A DNA stretch of 64,000 bases from Pseudomonas sp. CFII64 (GTDB lineage: Bacteria > Pseudomonadota > Gammaproteobacteria > Pseudomonadales > Pseudomonadaceae), in assembly GCF_000416235.1 (NCBI RefSeq), contig NZ_ATLO01000042.1:124001-188000 (forward strand), given 5' to 3'. A model generated the notes under the pieces. That model searched no databases. It was not told where the DNA came from and was given only the letters and a program-made list of their open reading frames with translations. Every line of letters starts with the position of its first letter. Position 1 is the stretch's first letter. Positions 52,689 to 61,910 of the stretch are shown here, piece by piece. The translations under genes were made by a program, and so were the position numbers.

Positions 52689-53603
52689 GTGGACAGGTTC
52701 CAGGAAATGAAAGTACTGCTGGCCGTTACCGAAGCGAAGAGTTTCGGTGGGGGCGGCAAGGTATTGGGTATGTCGCCGTCCAGTGTGACGCGCGCCATCG
52801 CCGCGTTGGAGAGCCGCCTCGGCACGCTGCTGCTCGCACGCAATTCGCGCACCCTTCGGCTAACCGAAGCCGGCCAGCGTTACGTCGAGGACTGCAAGCG
52901 CATTTTGCTGGAGCTCGAAGAGGCCGAAGAGCTGGCAGCCGGCAGCAGCCTGCGCGCCCGGGGCAGTTTGACGGTGACTGCGCCGGTGATGTTCGGCGAA
53001 CTGTTCCTGATCCCGCTGATTGCGCAATACCTGACGGCGCACACCGAAGTGGCTGTCAATGCGCTGCTGGTGGACCGGCTGGTGAACATGGCCGATGAAG
53101 GCGTTGATGTCGCCATACGCATCGGACAGCTCCCCGAAGGGAGTTTCCATGCGCTGAAGGTGGGGGAAATCCGCTCGGTGATCTGTGCCGCACCCGCGTT
53201 TCTTGATCGCGTCGGCCGCCCTGCTCACCCTCAGGATATTCAGGGCGCGCAGATTGTCATGTCCTCGGCCAGCAGTTTGCTGACCCACTGGCAATTCGGC
53301 GGCCCGGATGAGGCCATCGTGTTCACTCCGCACCCTCGTCTGGTGGTCAGCTCCAATCAGGCGGCCATCAACGCCGCCCGCATGGGATGGGGCTTTACCC
53401 GTGTGCTTTCCTATCAGGTAGCGCAAGCCGTGGCCAAGGGTGAGCTGGAGATTGTGCTTGCAGACTTTGGCACCCCGCCGCTGCCGGTGCATATCCTTTA
53501 CCAGAGCGGCAGGCAGGTTTCCGCCAGGGAGCGGACCTTTGTCGACCATTGTTACAGCAGACTGCTGGACGATTCGGCACTGCAGCAACCGGGAACGCCG
53601 TAA
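52689..53603 (+). CDS. LysR-family transcriptional regulator (CrgA-like), second
   Basis: 304 residues from a GTG at 52689 that has GGAG six bases upstream and gives the standard DRFQEMKVLLAV start; an ATG six bases earlier overlaps the ribosome site. Helix-turn-helix near 15-45 (GGGGKVLGMSPSSVTRAIAA), then a substrate-binding domain with the usual GVDVAIRIGQLPEGSFHALK block. Three bases separate it from the next LysR gene, so the two are one transcript. Confidence 0.87.
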   Translation: MDRFQEMKVLLAVTEAKSFGGGGKVLGMSPSSVTRAIAALESRLGTLLLARNSRTLRLTEAGQRYVEDCKRILLELEEAEELAAGSSLRARGSLTVTAPVMFGELFLIPLIAQYLTAHTEVAVNALLVDRLVNMADEGVDVAIRIGQLPEGSFHALKVGEIRSVICAAPAFLDRVGRPAHPQDIQGAQIVMSSASSLLTHWQFGGPDEAIVFTPHPRLVVSSNQAAINAARMGWGFTRVLSYQVAQAVAKGELEIVLADFGTPPLPVHILYQSGRQVSARERTFVDHCYSRLLDDSALQQPGTP

Positions 53604-53606
53604 CTG

Positions 53607-54509
53607 ATGGCCCGCTACCGCCAGATGGAAGTCTTTGCCGCCGTGGTCCAGGCGGGCAGCCTGGCATCGGCGGCGCGTGCCCTCGCGCTGTCACCGGCCA
53701 CTGTCATGCGCACCGTGACTGCACTGGAGACACGCCTGGGAACCGTACTGCTATTGCGCGGACCCCGAGGGATAAGCCTGAGCCGTGCGGGTGAACAGTT
53801 CGCTGCCAGTTGCCGACTCATCCTGGAGGAAACCGCCGAGGCTGAGCGCTCGGCCGCCGGCCTGCATAGCCAGCCCAACGGCCAATTGACGGTCGCCTTG
53901 CCCTTGTTGATGGCCAACCAGGTATTCACTGCATTGGCCGTGCAATACCTGGACACCTTCCCCGACGTGCAACTGCTGACCCTCGCACGGGAAAGCATGC
54001 CCAAGCTTCTGGAAGAAGCCATTGATGTCGCGCTGGTGGTCGGTCACCTTCCCGACTCATCCAATTTTGCCGTATCGATCGGCACCGTCAGGCCGATCAT
54101 CTGCGCCTCCCCCGCCTATCTTGCTCAATGGGGACGACCCGAAACGGCCGACGATCTGCGCGCGCATCGGACCCTCCTTGCGACATCCACAGGTCACGGG
54201 CCCGACTGGCGCTTGCACGGCGACACCGCCATGCACACGGTCAGGACCACGCAAGTCCTGACCTGCACGACTCAGCAAGGTGCGATCCACGCCGCAGCCT
54301 GCGGGCTGGGGCTGATTCGCTGCATGAGCTACGAGGTCCATCAGGAGCTGCAATCCGGCAAGCTTGAACCCCTGTTTCAAGACTTCAAGGCGCCGGATCT
54401 GCCAGCGCACATGATTTATCGTGAAGGACGTAAAGCCAGCGCACGGGTGCGCACCTTTATCGACTTTGCAGTGCCGCGCCTACGCCTTCATCCGGCTTTG
54501 CAGGCCTGA
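53607..54509 (+). CDS. LysR-family transcriptional regulator, third
   Basis: 300 residues, same architecture as its upstream neighbour, with which it shares the RQMEVFAAVVQAGSLASAAR type entry, GDHL-like VALVVGHLPDSSNFAVSIG and a matching C terminus (HMIYREGRKASARVRTFIDF versus HILYQSGRQVSARERTFVDH). They look like a diverged tandem duplication. The GST gene lies 157 bases downstream on the same strand. Confidence 0.87.
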   Translation: MARYRQMEVFAAVVQAGSLASAARALALSPATVMRTVTALETRLGTVLLLRGPRGISLSRAGEQFAASCRLILEETAEAERSAAGLHSQPNGQLTVALPLLMANQVFTALAVQYLDTFPDVQLLTLARESMPKLLEEAIDVALVVGHLPDSSNFAVSIGTVRPIICASPAYLAQWGRPETADDLRAHRTLLATSTGHGPDWRLHGDTAMHTVRTTQVLTCTTQQGAIHAAACGLGLIRCMSYEVHQELQSGKLEPLFQDFKAPDLPAHMIYREGRKASARVRTFIDFAVPRLRLHPALQA

Positions 54510-54666
54510 CTATCGCCAGAGGCCCGAGCGCCTTTGTTGCGGAAACTGAAATCATGGATTGCCCGTCATGGCGATTCTGCTCTGCCGCATCCGGGCGCAG
54601 CATGCCGTATCACCACCGACCGGCTTGCTGCGTCAAGCCTCACTCACTGGATACGGAGTTTCCGAC

Positions 54667-55296
54667 ATGCCTCAACACGCGATCAAACTGTACCGCCACC
54701 CACTTTCCGGCCACGCCCATCGTGTGGAACTGCTGCTCTCGCTGCTTGAGCTGCCGACCGAACTGGTGTTCGTCGACCTCGCCACAGGCGCCCACAAGCA
54801 AGTCGAGTTTCTCAAACTGAACCCCTTCGGCCAGGTGCCGGTGATCGATGACGACGGCACCGTGCTCAGCGACTCCAACGCGATTCTGGTCTATCTGGCG
54901 AAAACCTACGGCGACGGTCGCTGGCTGCCGGAAGATCCGGTCGCGGCGGCGCGCGTGCAGCGCTGGCTGTCGGTGGCTGCGGGTCAGGTGGCATTCGGTC
55001 CCGCTGCCGCGCGGCTGATCACTGTGTTTGGTGCGTCGCTCAACGCCGATGACGTCATTAACCGCGCCCACTCGTTATTCAAGATGATGGAAACGGAGCT
55101 GGGCACCACAAAGTTCCTCACCGGCGACGCACCCACCATCGCCGATGTCGCCAACTACGCCTACATCGCCCATGCGCCAGAAGGCAATGTGTCGCTGCAG
55201 GACTACCCGAACCTGCGCGCCTGGCTGGCGAGGATCGAAGCGCTTCCTGGATTCGTACCCATGCAGTCCACCGCCGCCGGCCTGCTGGCGGGCTGA
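54667..55296 (+). CDS. Glutathione S-transferase
   Basis: 209-residue cytosolic GST. N-terminal thioredoxin-like domain: IKLYRHPLSGHAHRVELLL, with LNPFGQVPVIDDDGTVLSDS binding glutathione; C-terminal helical domain with FLTGDAPTIADVANYAYIAH. Start chosen at ATG 54667, which gives the normal family beginning; the frame extends 36 codons earlier without support. Its stop lies 52 bases before the flavin/iron-sulfur fusion gene and the two are probably one operon. Confidence 0.88.
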   Translation: MPQHAIKLYRHPLSGHAHRVELLLSLLELPTELVFVDLATGAHKQVEFLKLNPFGQVPVIDDDGTVLSDSNAILVYLAKTYGDGRWLPEDPVAAARVQRWLSVAAGQVAFGPAAARLITVFGASLNADDVINRAHSLFKMMETELGTTKFLTGDAPTIADVANYAYIAHAPEGNVSLQDYPNLRAWLARIEALPGFVPMQSTAAGLLAG

Positions 55297-55348
55297 ATCC
55301 GGACCAAGGCTGCCGGCATGCTCCGGCAGCCACAAGGAGTACCCGCTC

Positions 55349-57406
55349 ATGGAAACCCTCCCGAAACACCGCCGTTCGCCCTGGCATGCCGGTGAGCGCG
55401 CGCTGCAACAAAAAATCGGCGCATCGGAACGCATGGAGGCCGCTGGCCAGAAGTTCATCCGCGACTACCTCCCCGATCAGCACCGGGATTTCTATCACCA
55501 ACTGCCGTTCATGATCGTGGGCGCGGTGGACGCCGAGAATCGTCCCTGGGCAACGCTGCTTGAGGGCCCGGAAGGCTTTGTCTCCTCTCCCGACCCGAAG
55601 CACCTGACGCTCGATATTGCGCCAGACTCGCAAGACCCGGCCGCGCCCGGGCTGCGAGCCGGCGATGCCATCGGCATGCTCGGCATCGAGCTGCACACGC
55701 GGCGCAGAAACCGTATCAACGGGATAATCACCCAGGCCTCAGAGCGACAGCTGGAAATCGCCGTCGAACATGCATTCGGCAACTGCCCGCAGTACATCCA
55801 GCGTCGTACCTATGCGCGAGTTTCAAGTGAGATGGCGGCCAAGCCGCGACGCCAGGACCTGACTTTGCTGGACCCGCACGCTGTCGCGATGATCGACAAC
55901 GCCGACACCTTCTTCGTCGCCAGCTACGTGGTGCACGACGACCAGCAGCGCTCGGTCGACGTTTCACATCGCGGCGGCAGGCCCGGATTCATCAAGGTGC
56001 AAGGCAATCGTCTGATCATTCCCGACTACGCCGGCAACCTGCACTTCAATACCTTGGGCAATCTGCAGCTCAACCCCCAAGCAGGTTTGCTGTTCGTCGA
56101 CTTCAGCACCGGCGACGTGCTGCAGCTCAGCGGACGGACCGAGTTGATCCTGGAGAGTCCAATGATCAACGCTTTCGAGGGCGCCGAGCGCCTGTGGACC
56201 TTCGATGTGGAGCAGGTCGTGCATCGCCCGCAGGCGGTGTCGCTGCGGTGGCAGTTTGAGGAGTTTTCACCCACCAGCCTGATGACCGGGACCTGGGCCG
56301 ATGCCGACCAGCGCCTGCGGGACATCGAGCGACGTCGGCAATGGCATCAATGGCGCGTGGTGCGCGTTGAACAGGAAGCCATGGACATCCGTTCGCTGTA
56401 TATCGAGCCACTGGATGGCGCGGCGGTGGCCTTTCTGCCTGGGCAACACATACCGGTTCGCCTGCAGCCAAATGGCAGTGACGTACTGATCAGGACCTAC
56501 AGCGTGTCCAGCGCTCCTTCCGATAACTATCTGCGTTTCAGCGTCAAGGCTCAGGGCCCAGCTTCGCGCTATTTGCATGAGCAGCTGCACGTCGGCGACG
56601 TTCTGGACATTCGCCATCCACTGGGCAGTTTTACCCTGAAGACTGACAGCGAACGGCCCGCCGTGCTGATTGGCGCGGGCGTAGGCATTACCCCGCTGTT
56701 ATCCATGGCACGGGAGTTGGTGGCGCAGATCGACAAACAGCAACGGAGTCAGCCCGTCTACCTGTTTCAAGGTGGCAAAACCCTGCACGACCTGCCTTTT
56801 CAGAGCGAGCTCCAGCAACTCAAGCAGCGGGCCTCGGGCCTGCTGCACCTGTGGCGCGCGCTGAGCAGCGCAGGCGAGAATACACAGCCGGGCGTGGATT
56901 TCGAGATACCGGGACGCCTGACCCTCAAGCACATCAAGGCCAACCTGCCGCTCGACGATTACGACTTCTACCTGTGCGGCCCGGCAAGTTTCACTCAAGA
57001 CATGTACGACGGCTTGCGCAGCCTGAAGATCCCGGACCTGCGCATCCATGCCGAAGCTTTTGGACCCTCGACACTACAGCGCCACGGCGATACACAGCGT
57101 CCAGCGCTGATTCAGCCGCCACCCGCCAGCTCGCCGGTGCCGGTTTACTTCGCGACTTCCGCCAAGGAAGCGCGCTGGACCCCGCAAGACGGCAGTTTGC
57201 TGGAACTGGCGGAAAGCCGTGGCCTGAACCCTGATTTCAGCTGTCGCGGCGGGTCGTGCGGCACCTGCAGAACGCGGCGGATCAGCGGTCAGGTCCACTA
57301 TCCCAACCCACCGGCAGAAATGCCCGAAGACGACATGGTGCTGATCTGCTGCGCAGTGCCTGCCGAAAGCGAAAGCGGCATCCAGCCTTTGGTCCTGGAT
57401 CTCTAG
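55349..57406 (+). CDS. Three-module oxidoreductase: PNPOx-like FMN domain, ferredoxin reductase, 2Fe-2S ferredoxin
   Basis: 685 residues from ATG 55349 with AAGGAG nine bases upstream. Residues about 20-330 form a pyridoxamine-phosphate-oxidase-like split barrel (FYHQLPFMIVGAVDAENRPW). Residues about 335-590 are an FNR-type FAD/NAD(P)H reductase with the FAD site RTYSVSS and the nucleotide loop GAGVGITPLL. Residues about 600-685 are a plant-type ferredoxin with Cys632, Cys637, Cys640 (CRGGSCGTC) and a fourth cysteine near 667. Electrons could pass from NAD(P)H through FAD to the 2Fe-2S centre and on to the N-terminal flavin or a partner. Partner oxygenase and substrate are unknown; it follows a GST. 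Confidence 0.88.
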   Translation: METLPKHRRSPWHAGERALQQKIGASERMEAAGQKFIRDYLPDQHRDFYHQLPFMIVGAVDAENRPWATLLEGPEGFVSSPDPKHLTLDIAPDSQDPAAPGLRAGDAIGMLGIELHTRRRNRINGIITQASERQLEIAVEHAFGNCPQYIQRRTYARVSSEMAAKPRRQDLTLLDPHAVAMIDNADTFFVASYVVHDDQQRSVDVSHRGGRPGFIKVQGNRLIIPDYAGNLHFNTLGNLQLNPQAGLLFVDFSTGDVLQLSGRTELILESPMINAFEGAERLWTFDVEQVVHRPQAVSLRWQFEEFSPTSLMTGTWADADQRLRDIERRRQWHQWRVVRVEQEAMDIRSLYIEPLDGAAVAFLPGQHIPVRLQPNGSDVLIRTYSVSSAPSDNYLRFSVKAQGPASRYLHEQLHVGDVLDIRHPLGSFTLKTDSERPAVLIGAGVGITPLLSMARELVAQIDKQQRSQPVYLFQGGKTLHDLPFQSELQQLKQRASGLLHLWRALSSAGENTQPGVDFEIPGRLTLKHIKANLPLDDYDFYLCGPASFTQDMYDGLRSLKIPDLRIHAEAFGPSTLQRHGDTQRPALIQPPPASSPVPVYFATSAKEARWTPQDGSLLELAESRGLNPDFSCRGGSCGTCRTRRISGQVHYPNPPAEMPEDDMVLICCAVPAESESGIQPLVLDL

Positions 57407-57601
57407 GGAGGAAATAACGCTTTGACTTGCCGCTGACGAAGTCCGCGCTGACGATTAATCAGACTCCAGGGCAAATTTTCCGACTCCTGCGCGGAACTCC
57501 GTCAGCCAAGGCAAGGCATTGTTCGGTCCCATTGTTCACACTCGGCTCTAAAGCAATCGCACGTTCAACGACTGCGATGCATAAAAACAAGAGCCCGAAA
57601 C
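57407..57601 (+). promoter_or_regulatory. Control region before the molybdenum hydroxylase operon
   Basis: 195-base gap without a gene. A LysR-style T-N11-A element (TGACGATTAATCA, 57449-57461) lies about 140 bases before the hydroxylase start, a place where LysR activators often bind. A GGAGG just after the preceding stop has no start codon at a proper distance. Confidence 0.4.
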
Positions 57602-60598
57602 ATGAACAGTCATTTGCCTGATACCCACGCCAACACCGGCCATATCGGTGCGCGGCAAGCACGTGTCGAAGACGCCGCCCTGCTGCGCGGTTTGGGTCGA
57701 TTCGCCGATGATGCGGCTATCCCGCCCGGCACCTTGCATGCGGCAATCGTGCGTTCGCCCCATGCCCATGCGCGTATCACCGCCATCGATTTCGCCAAAG
57801 CCCTGACCATGCAAGGTGTGCACGGCGTATTGGTCGGCGCCGACGTCAAACGTTGGGCGCTGCCGTTTCCGGTGGGCGTGCGCCAACCCATGGAGCATTG
57901 GTGCATTGCGGTCGACAAGGTGCGCTACGTCGGCGAGCCGGTTGCGGTGGTGATTGCCGAAAATCGTTATCTGGCCGAAGACGCTATCGAAGCGGTACGC
58001 GTTGACTATGAGCCGCTGCCGCCGATCATCGATCCGGAGGCAGCGACCCGTGAACAGGCGCCGTTGCTCCACGAAGCGGTCGGCAGCAACGTTGTCAATG
58101 AACGGCATTTTCGCTACGGCGAGCCCGAGCAGGCTTTCGAGTCCGCAACCCATCGGATCGCGCTGAAGGTTCAGTACCCGCGCAGTTCCTGCACGCCCAT
58201 CGAATGTTATGTGGTCCTCGCGCAATTTGAGCGGACCACAGGCGTGTACGACGTGATGGCCAATTTCCAGGGGCCGTACGCGCTGCATACGGTCATGGCG
58301 CGGGCGTTGAACGTGCCCGGCAATCGCCTGCGCCTGCGCACCCCCAAGGACTCCGGCGGCAGCTTTGGCATCAAGCAAGGCGTGTTTCCCTATGTGGTGA
58401 TGATGGGCCTGGCGGCACGCAAGGTCGGCGCGCCGGTGAAATGGGTCGAAGATCGCCTGGAACACTTGCAGGGCGCGTCATCGGCCACCAACCGCGTCAC
58501 TGAAATCGAAGCAGCGGTGGACGCCGATGGCCGGGTGATGGCGTTGCGCTATGACCAGATTGACGACTGCGGAGCCTACCTGCGCGCCCCGGAGCCGGCC
58601 ACGTTCTATCGCATGCACGGCAATCTCACCGGGGCCTACGCCATACGCAATCTGCTGGTGCGCAACCGGGTGGTACTGACCAACAAGACGCCCACCGGCT
58701 TGAACCGTGGTTTCGGTGGGCCGCAAGTGTATTTCGCCCTGGAGCGGCTGATGCAGCACATCGCCGTGCAGCTCAAGCTCGATCCTCTGGAAGTCATTCG
58801 CCGCAATCTGGTGCCTGCCGACGCCTTCCCCTACCGGGCCGCCGCCGGCGCTTTACTGGATTCCGGTGATTACCAGGCGGGCATCGCCCTGGCGGTCAAC
58901 GATGGCGGGCTGGGCGAACTGATCCAGCGCCGCGACAAGGCGCGCGCCGAAGGCCGGATCTACGGCATTGGTTATGCCGCTGTGGTCGAACCGTCGATTT
59001 CCAACATGGGCTATATCACCACCGCCATGACCGTCGAAGAGCGCGGCAAAGCCGGTCCGAAAAACGGCGCGGTGAGCACCGCCACCATCACGGTCGGGCC
59101 GCTGGGCGACGTGACGGTGCATGTGTCTTCCACGCCTCAAGGCCAGGGTCATCAGACCGCCGTCGCGCAAGTGGTGGCTGAAGTGCTGGGCGTGACCCTG
59201 GAATCGATCATCGTCAACGTCGAGCTTGATACCCAGAAAGACGCCTGGTCGATTGCCTCGGGTAACTATTCCAGTCGCTTTGCCGGGGCCGTTGCCGGCG
59301 TGGTGTATCAGGCGGCGATCAAGATTCGTGATCGTCTGGCCAGGCTCGCCGCAGTGCAGCTCAAGGTTGACGCCGGGGACGTGCGCTTTGCCGGTGGCAA
59401 AATCTTCGTGGCGGACGGTCCATCCGCGCCCTTTCACCGGATTGCCGGTGCGGCGCACTGGGCGCCAGGCTTGCTGCCCGAGGGCGAGTCCGGCGGCATG
59501 CGTGAAACAGCCTTCTGGTCGCCGCCGCAGCTGACCGCGCCAGATGATGCGGACCTGGTCAACAGCTCGCTGTGCTACGGCTTTGTCTTCGATATCTGCG
59601 CCCTGGAAATCGATCCGGTCACCGGCGCCATTCATATTGATCGCTACGTCACCAGTCACGACGCCGGACGCATGCTCAACCCGGATTTGGTGGACGGCCA
59701 GATTCGTGGCGGATTTACCCAAGGCCTGGGCGCTGCGTTGATGGAAGAGTTCGCCTATGGCGCCGATGGCAGCTTCCTGTCCGGCACCTTCGCCGACTAT
59801 CTGGTGCCCACCGCCCCGGAAGTCATCGAGCCGCTGATCCTGCACATGGAAACGCCCTCTCCTTTCACCCCGTTGGGGGCCAAGGGGGTTGGCGAAGGCA
59901 ACAACATGAGCACGCCGGTGTGCATCGCCAATGCCGTCGCCGATGCGTTGAGTCGTGACGACATCCGTTTGCCGCTGACGCCGTCACGGGTTCGCACCCT
60001 CATCGGCATCGATGAGCCGCCACGGCCCGCCGGCATGCAACAGGACGACAGTTTCCCGGCCGAACCTGCCGGTGGCTCAGCCCTGCGCGCCAGCGATTCA
60101 GTGGTGATTCCAGCCACGCCGCAGCAGGTGTTCGACACCCTGCTGGATCCGCAAACCCTCAAAGCGATCATCCCCGGTTGCCATGCACTGGAACTGGAAG
60201 GCGAAAACCGCTACAGCGCCGATGTCACAGTCGGGGTGGGCATGATCCGCGCCCGTTTCGAAGCCAAGGTCGCCCTCAGTGATCTGGACCCGCCGCACGC
60301 CCTGCGTCTGTCCGGCTCGGGCAACAGTTCGATGGGCTCGGCCATCGGCCACGCCAAAGTGCGTTTCGTCGAACTGGAAAATGGTCATACACGCCTGGAA
60401 TACCATTATCAGGTATCGGTCAGCGGCAAGGTCGCAGCGGTAGGCGGACGCATGCTGCAAGGTGCTTCGAAAGTCATCATCGGGCAGATATTCACCCGCC
60501 TGTCCCAGCGGGTTACTGGCCAGGCAATCAGCGACAATTGGTGGACACGCCTGAAAGCCACCGTCGCCGCGCTGCTGGGCAAGGGAGGTGCGCAATGA
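57602..60598 (+). CDS. hmfA: Molybdenum hydroxylase large subunit with fused CoxG-like domain, probable 2-furoyl-CoA dehydrogenase
   Basis: 998-residue xanthine oxidase-family subunit that would add an oxygen from water to an aromatic or furan ring of a CoA ester. N-terminal part has the GRGRF-type start (LRGLGRFADDA) and AAIVRSPHAHARITAIDF; the molybdopterin-binding part includes TPTGLNRGFGGPQVYFALER and TPQGQGHQTAVAQV; the active-site Glu lies near residue 764 in GAKGVGEGNN. From about residue 828 a CoxG-like SRPBCC domain is fused (IPATPQQVFDTLLDPQTLKA, SSMGSAIGHAKVRF). CoxG is normally a separate protein that helps place Cox-type enzymes at the membrane. Gene order with the FAD and 2Fe-2S subunits, CoA ligase and hydratase matches hmfABCDE of furoate degraders. 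Confidence 0.75.
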   Translation: MNSHLPDTHANTGHIGARQARVEDAALLRGLGRFADDAAIPPGTLHAAIVRSPHAHARITAIDFAKALTMQGVHGVLVGADVKRWALPFPVGVRQPMEHWCIAVDKVRYVGEPVAVVIAENRYLAEDAIEAVRVDYEPLPPIIDPEAATREQAPLLHEAVGSNVVNERHFRYGEPEQAFESATHRIALKVQYPRSSCTPIECYVVLAQFERTTGVYDVMANFQGPYALHTVMARALNVPGNRLRLRTPKDSGGSFGIKQGVFPYVVMMGLAARKVGAPVKWVEDRLEHLQGASSATNRVTEIEAAVDADGRVMALRYDQIDDCGAYLRAPEPATFYRMHGNLTGAYAIRNLLVRNRVVLTNKTPTGLNRGFGGPQVYFALERLMQHIAVQLKLDPLEVIRRNLVPADAFPYRAAAGALLDSGDYQAGIALAVNDGGLGELIQRRDKARAEGRIYGIGYAAVVEPSISNMGYITTAMTVEERGKAGPKNGAVSTATITVGPLGDVTVHVSSTPQGQGHQTAVAQVVAEVLGVTLESIIVNVELDTQKDAWSIASGNYSSRFAGAVAGVVYQAAIKIRDRLARLAAVQLKVDAGDVRFAGGKIFVADGPSAPFHRIAGAAHWAPGLLPEGESGGMRETAFWSPPQLTAPDDADLVNSSLCYGFVFDICALEIDPVTGAIHIDRYVTSHDAGRMLNPDLVDGQIRGGFTQGLGAALMEEFAYGADGSFLSGTFADYLVPTAPEVIEPLILHMETPSPFTPLGAKGVGEGNNMSTPVCIANAVADALSRDDIRLPLTPSRVRTLIGIDEPPRPAGMQQDDSFPAEPAGGSALRASDSVVIPATPQQVFDTLLDPQTLKAIIPGCHALELEGENRYSADVTVGVGMIRARFEAKVALSDLDPPHALRLSGSGNSSMGSAIGHAKVRFVELENGHTRLEYHYQVSVSGKVAAVGGRMLQGASKVIIGQIFTRLSQRVTGQAISDNWWTRLKATVAALLGKGGAQ

Positions 60599-61401
60599 AA
60601 CCGGCCTCGTTCGATTACGTACGCGCCAGCAGCCGTCGCGAGGTGCTCGACCTGCTCGCCGAATATGGCCAGGAGGCCCGGATCATTGCTGGCGGCCAGT
60701 CATTGATGGCGGTGCTGAACATGCGCCTGGCCCAGCCAAAGCTGCTGATCGACATCAACCATGTGCCCGACCTGAATTTCATCGAGCGGCGCCAGGATTG
60801 CCTGGCAGTCGGCGCGGCGATACGCCAGGCGCAATTGCTGGAGCGCCCGTCATTGAACGATGAAGTGCCGCTGCTGGCCCTGGCCATGCCGTGGATCGGG
60901 CATTTCCAGACCCGCAATCGCGGCACGGTGTGCGGCTCCGTCGCCCACGCCGACCCCAGCGCCGAATTGCCGCTGTGCCTGGTCACCCTGGGCGGGGAAA
61001 TCGTTCTGCAATCGAAAAAAGGCCAGCGCAGCGTCAAAGCCGGGGATTTCTTCCAGGGCATCCTGACCACCGACAAGCGTGCGGACGAGCTGGTAGTCGA
61101 GGTGCGCTTCCCCCTCAAGCGTGAAGGCATTACCTACCGCTTCCAGGAAATCGCCATGCGTCACGGCGACTTCGCCATGGTCGCCCTTGCGGCAGCCATT
61201 GGGGAAGAACAGGTGGAGTTCGGCATCGGGGGCGTCAGTGACCGCCCGCAGCATCGACGTCTCGCCCGTGACGCCACGCTCAAGGATGCGTTGAACGAAG
61301 TGGCCTGGTCGCTGGACGCCCAGGACGATGTACACGCCAGCGCCGCCTATCGCCGCCAGCTGGTTCGCGAACTGGGGCAGCGCCTCATTGAAGGAGTCTG
61401 A
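60595..61401 (+). CDS. hmfB: Molybdenum hydroxylase FAD subunit (CoxM-like)
   Basis: 268-residue FAD subunit whose ATG overlaps the large-subunit stop (ATGA). FAD-binding loops are IIAGGQSLMAVLNMRLAQPK near 35-55 and TVCGSVAHADPSAELP near 115-130. The C-terminal CO dehydrogenase flavoprotein domain follows. It carries electrons from the 2Fe-2S subunit to the acceptor. No substrate information by itself; named by operon context. Confidence 0.78.
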   Translation: MKPASFDYVRASSRREVLDLLAEYGQEARIIAGGQSLMAVLNMRLAQPKLLIDINHVPDLNFIERRQDCLAVGAAIRQAQLLERPSLNDEVPLLALAMPWIGHFQTRNRGTVCGSVAHADPSAELPLCLVTLGGEIVLQSKKGQRSVKAGDFFQGILTTDKRADELVVEVRFPLKREGITYRFQEIAMRHGDFAMVALAAAIGEEQVEFGIGGVSDRPQHRRLARDATLKDALNEVAWSLDAQDDVHASAAYRRQLVRELGQRLIEGV

Positions 61402-61403
61402 TC

Positions 61404-61910
61404 ATGCGCGTCAATGCCGACCAAGCTTTTCTCGTCAACCTGAAACTCAATGGTCGCGACCGCCAGGCAAGCACCGAACCGCGTACCCAGCTGTGTGATT
61501 TCCTGCGCCACGATCTGGGCGCCACCGGCGTGCATGTCGGCTGCGAACATGGCGTCTGCGGCGCCTGCACGGTGCTGGTGGACGGCGTGGCCATGCGTTC
61601 GTGCCTGATGCTGGCGGTGCAGAGCCATGAGCGACGCATCGACACCGTGGAATCACTGGCCGAGGACGATGTGCTCAGTGATCTGCAGCAGGCATTCCGT
61701 CGTCATCACGCCCTGCAATGCGGCTTTTGCACGGCGGGCATTCTCATGTCCTGCGTGGACTTCCTGGAACGGGTACCCGCCCCGGATGAAACCCAGGTGC
61801 GCGACATGCTCTCCGGGCATCTGTGCCGTTGCACCGGTTATACCGGCATGGTCCGGGCTGTCCTTGAAGTGGCATCACAACGTCAAACGAACCAGGAGGT
61901 AAAACAATAA
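61404..61910 (+). CDS. hmfC: Molybdenum hydroxylase 2Fe-2S subunit (CoxS-like)
   Basis: 168-residue iron-sulfur subunit with two clusters: plant-type CEHGVCGACTVLVDG with a later Cys near residue 70, and the four-helix CGFCTAGILMSC plus CRCTGY. AAGGAG ribosome site eight bases before the ATG. Starts two bases after the FAD-subunit stop and ends overlapping the ligase start (TAATG). All eight cluster cysteines are present. Confidence 0.8.
   Translation: MRVNADQAFLVNLKLNGRDRQASTEPRTQLCDFLRHDLGATGVHVGCEHGVCGACTVLVDGVAMRSCLMLAVQSHERRIDTVESLAEDDVLSDLQQAFRRHHALQCGFCTAGILMSCVDFLERVPAPDETQVRDMLSGHLCRCTGYTGMVRAVLEVASQRQTNQEVKQ

Noticed and set aside
57548..59845. Minus-strand frames of 305 and 330 codons opposite the molybdenum subunit
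   Set aside because: Mirror images of the large hydroxylase gene, with no independent support.
57602..61910. Carbon monoxide dehydrogenase (CoxLSM)
   Set aside because: Subunit set and CoxG domain are Cox-like, but the adjoining CoA ligase and crotonase genes and the absence of CoxDEF point to an aromatic or furan acyl-CoA substrate.
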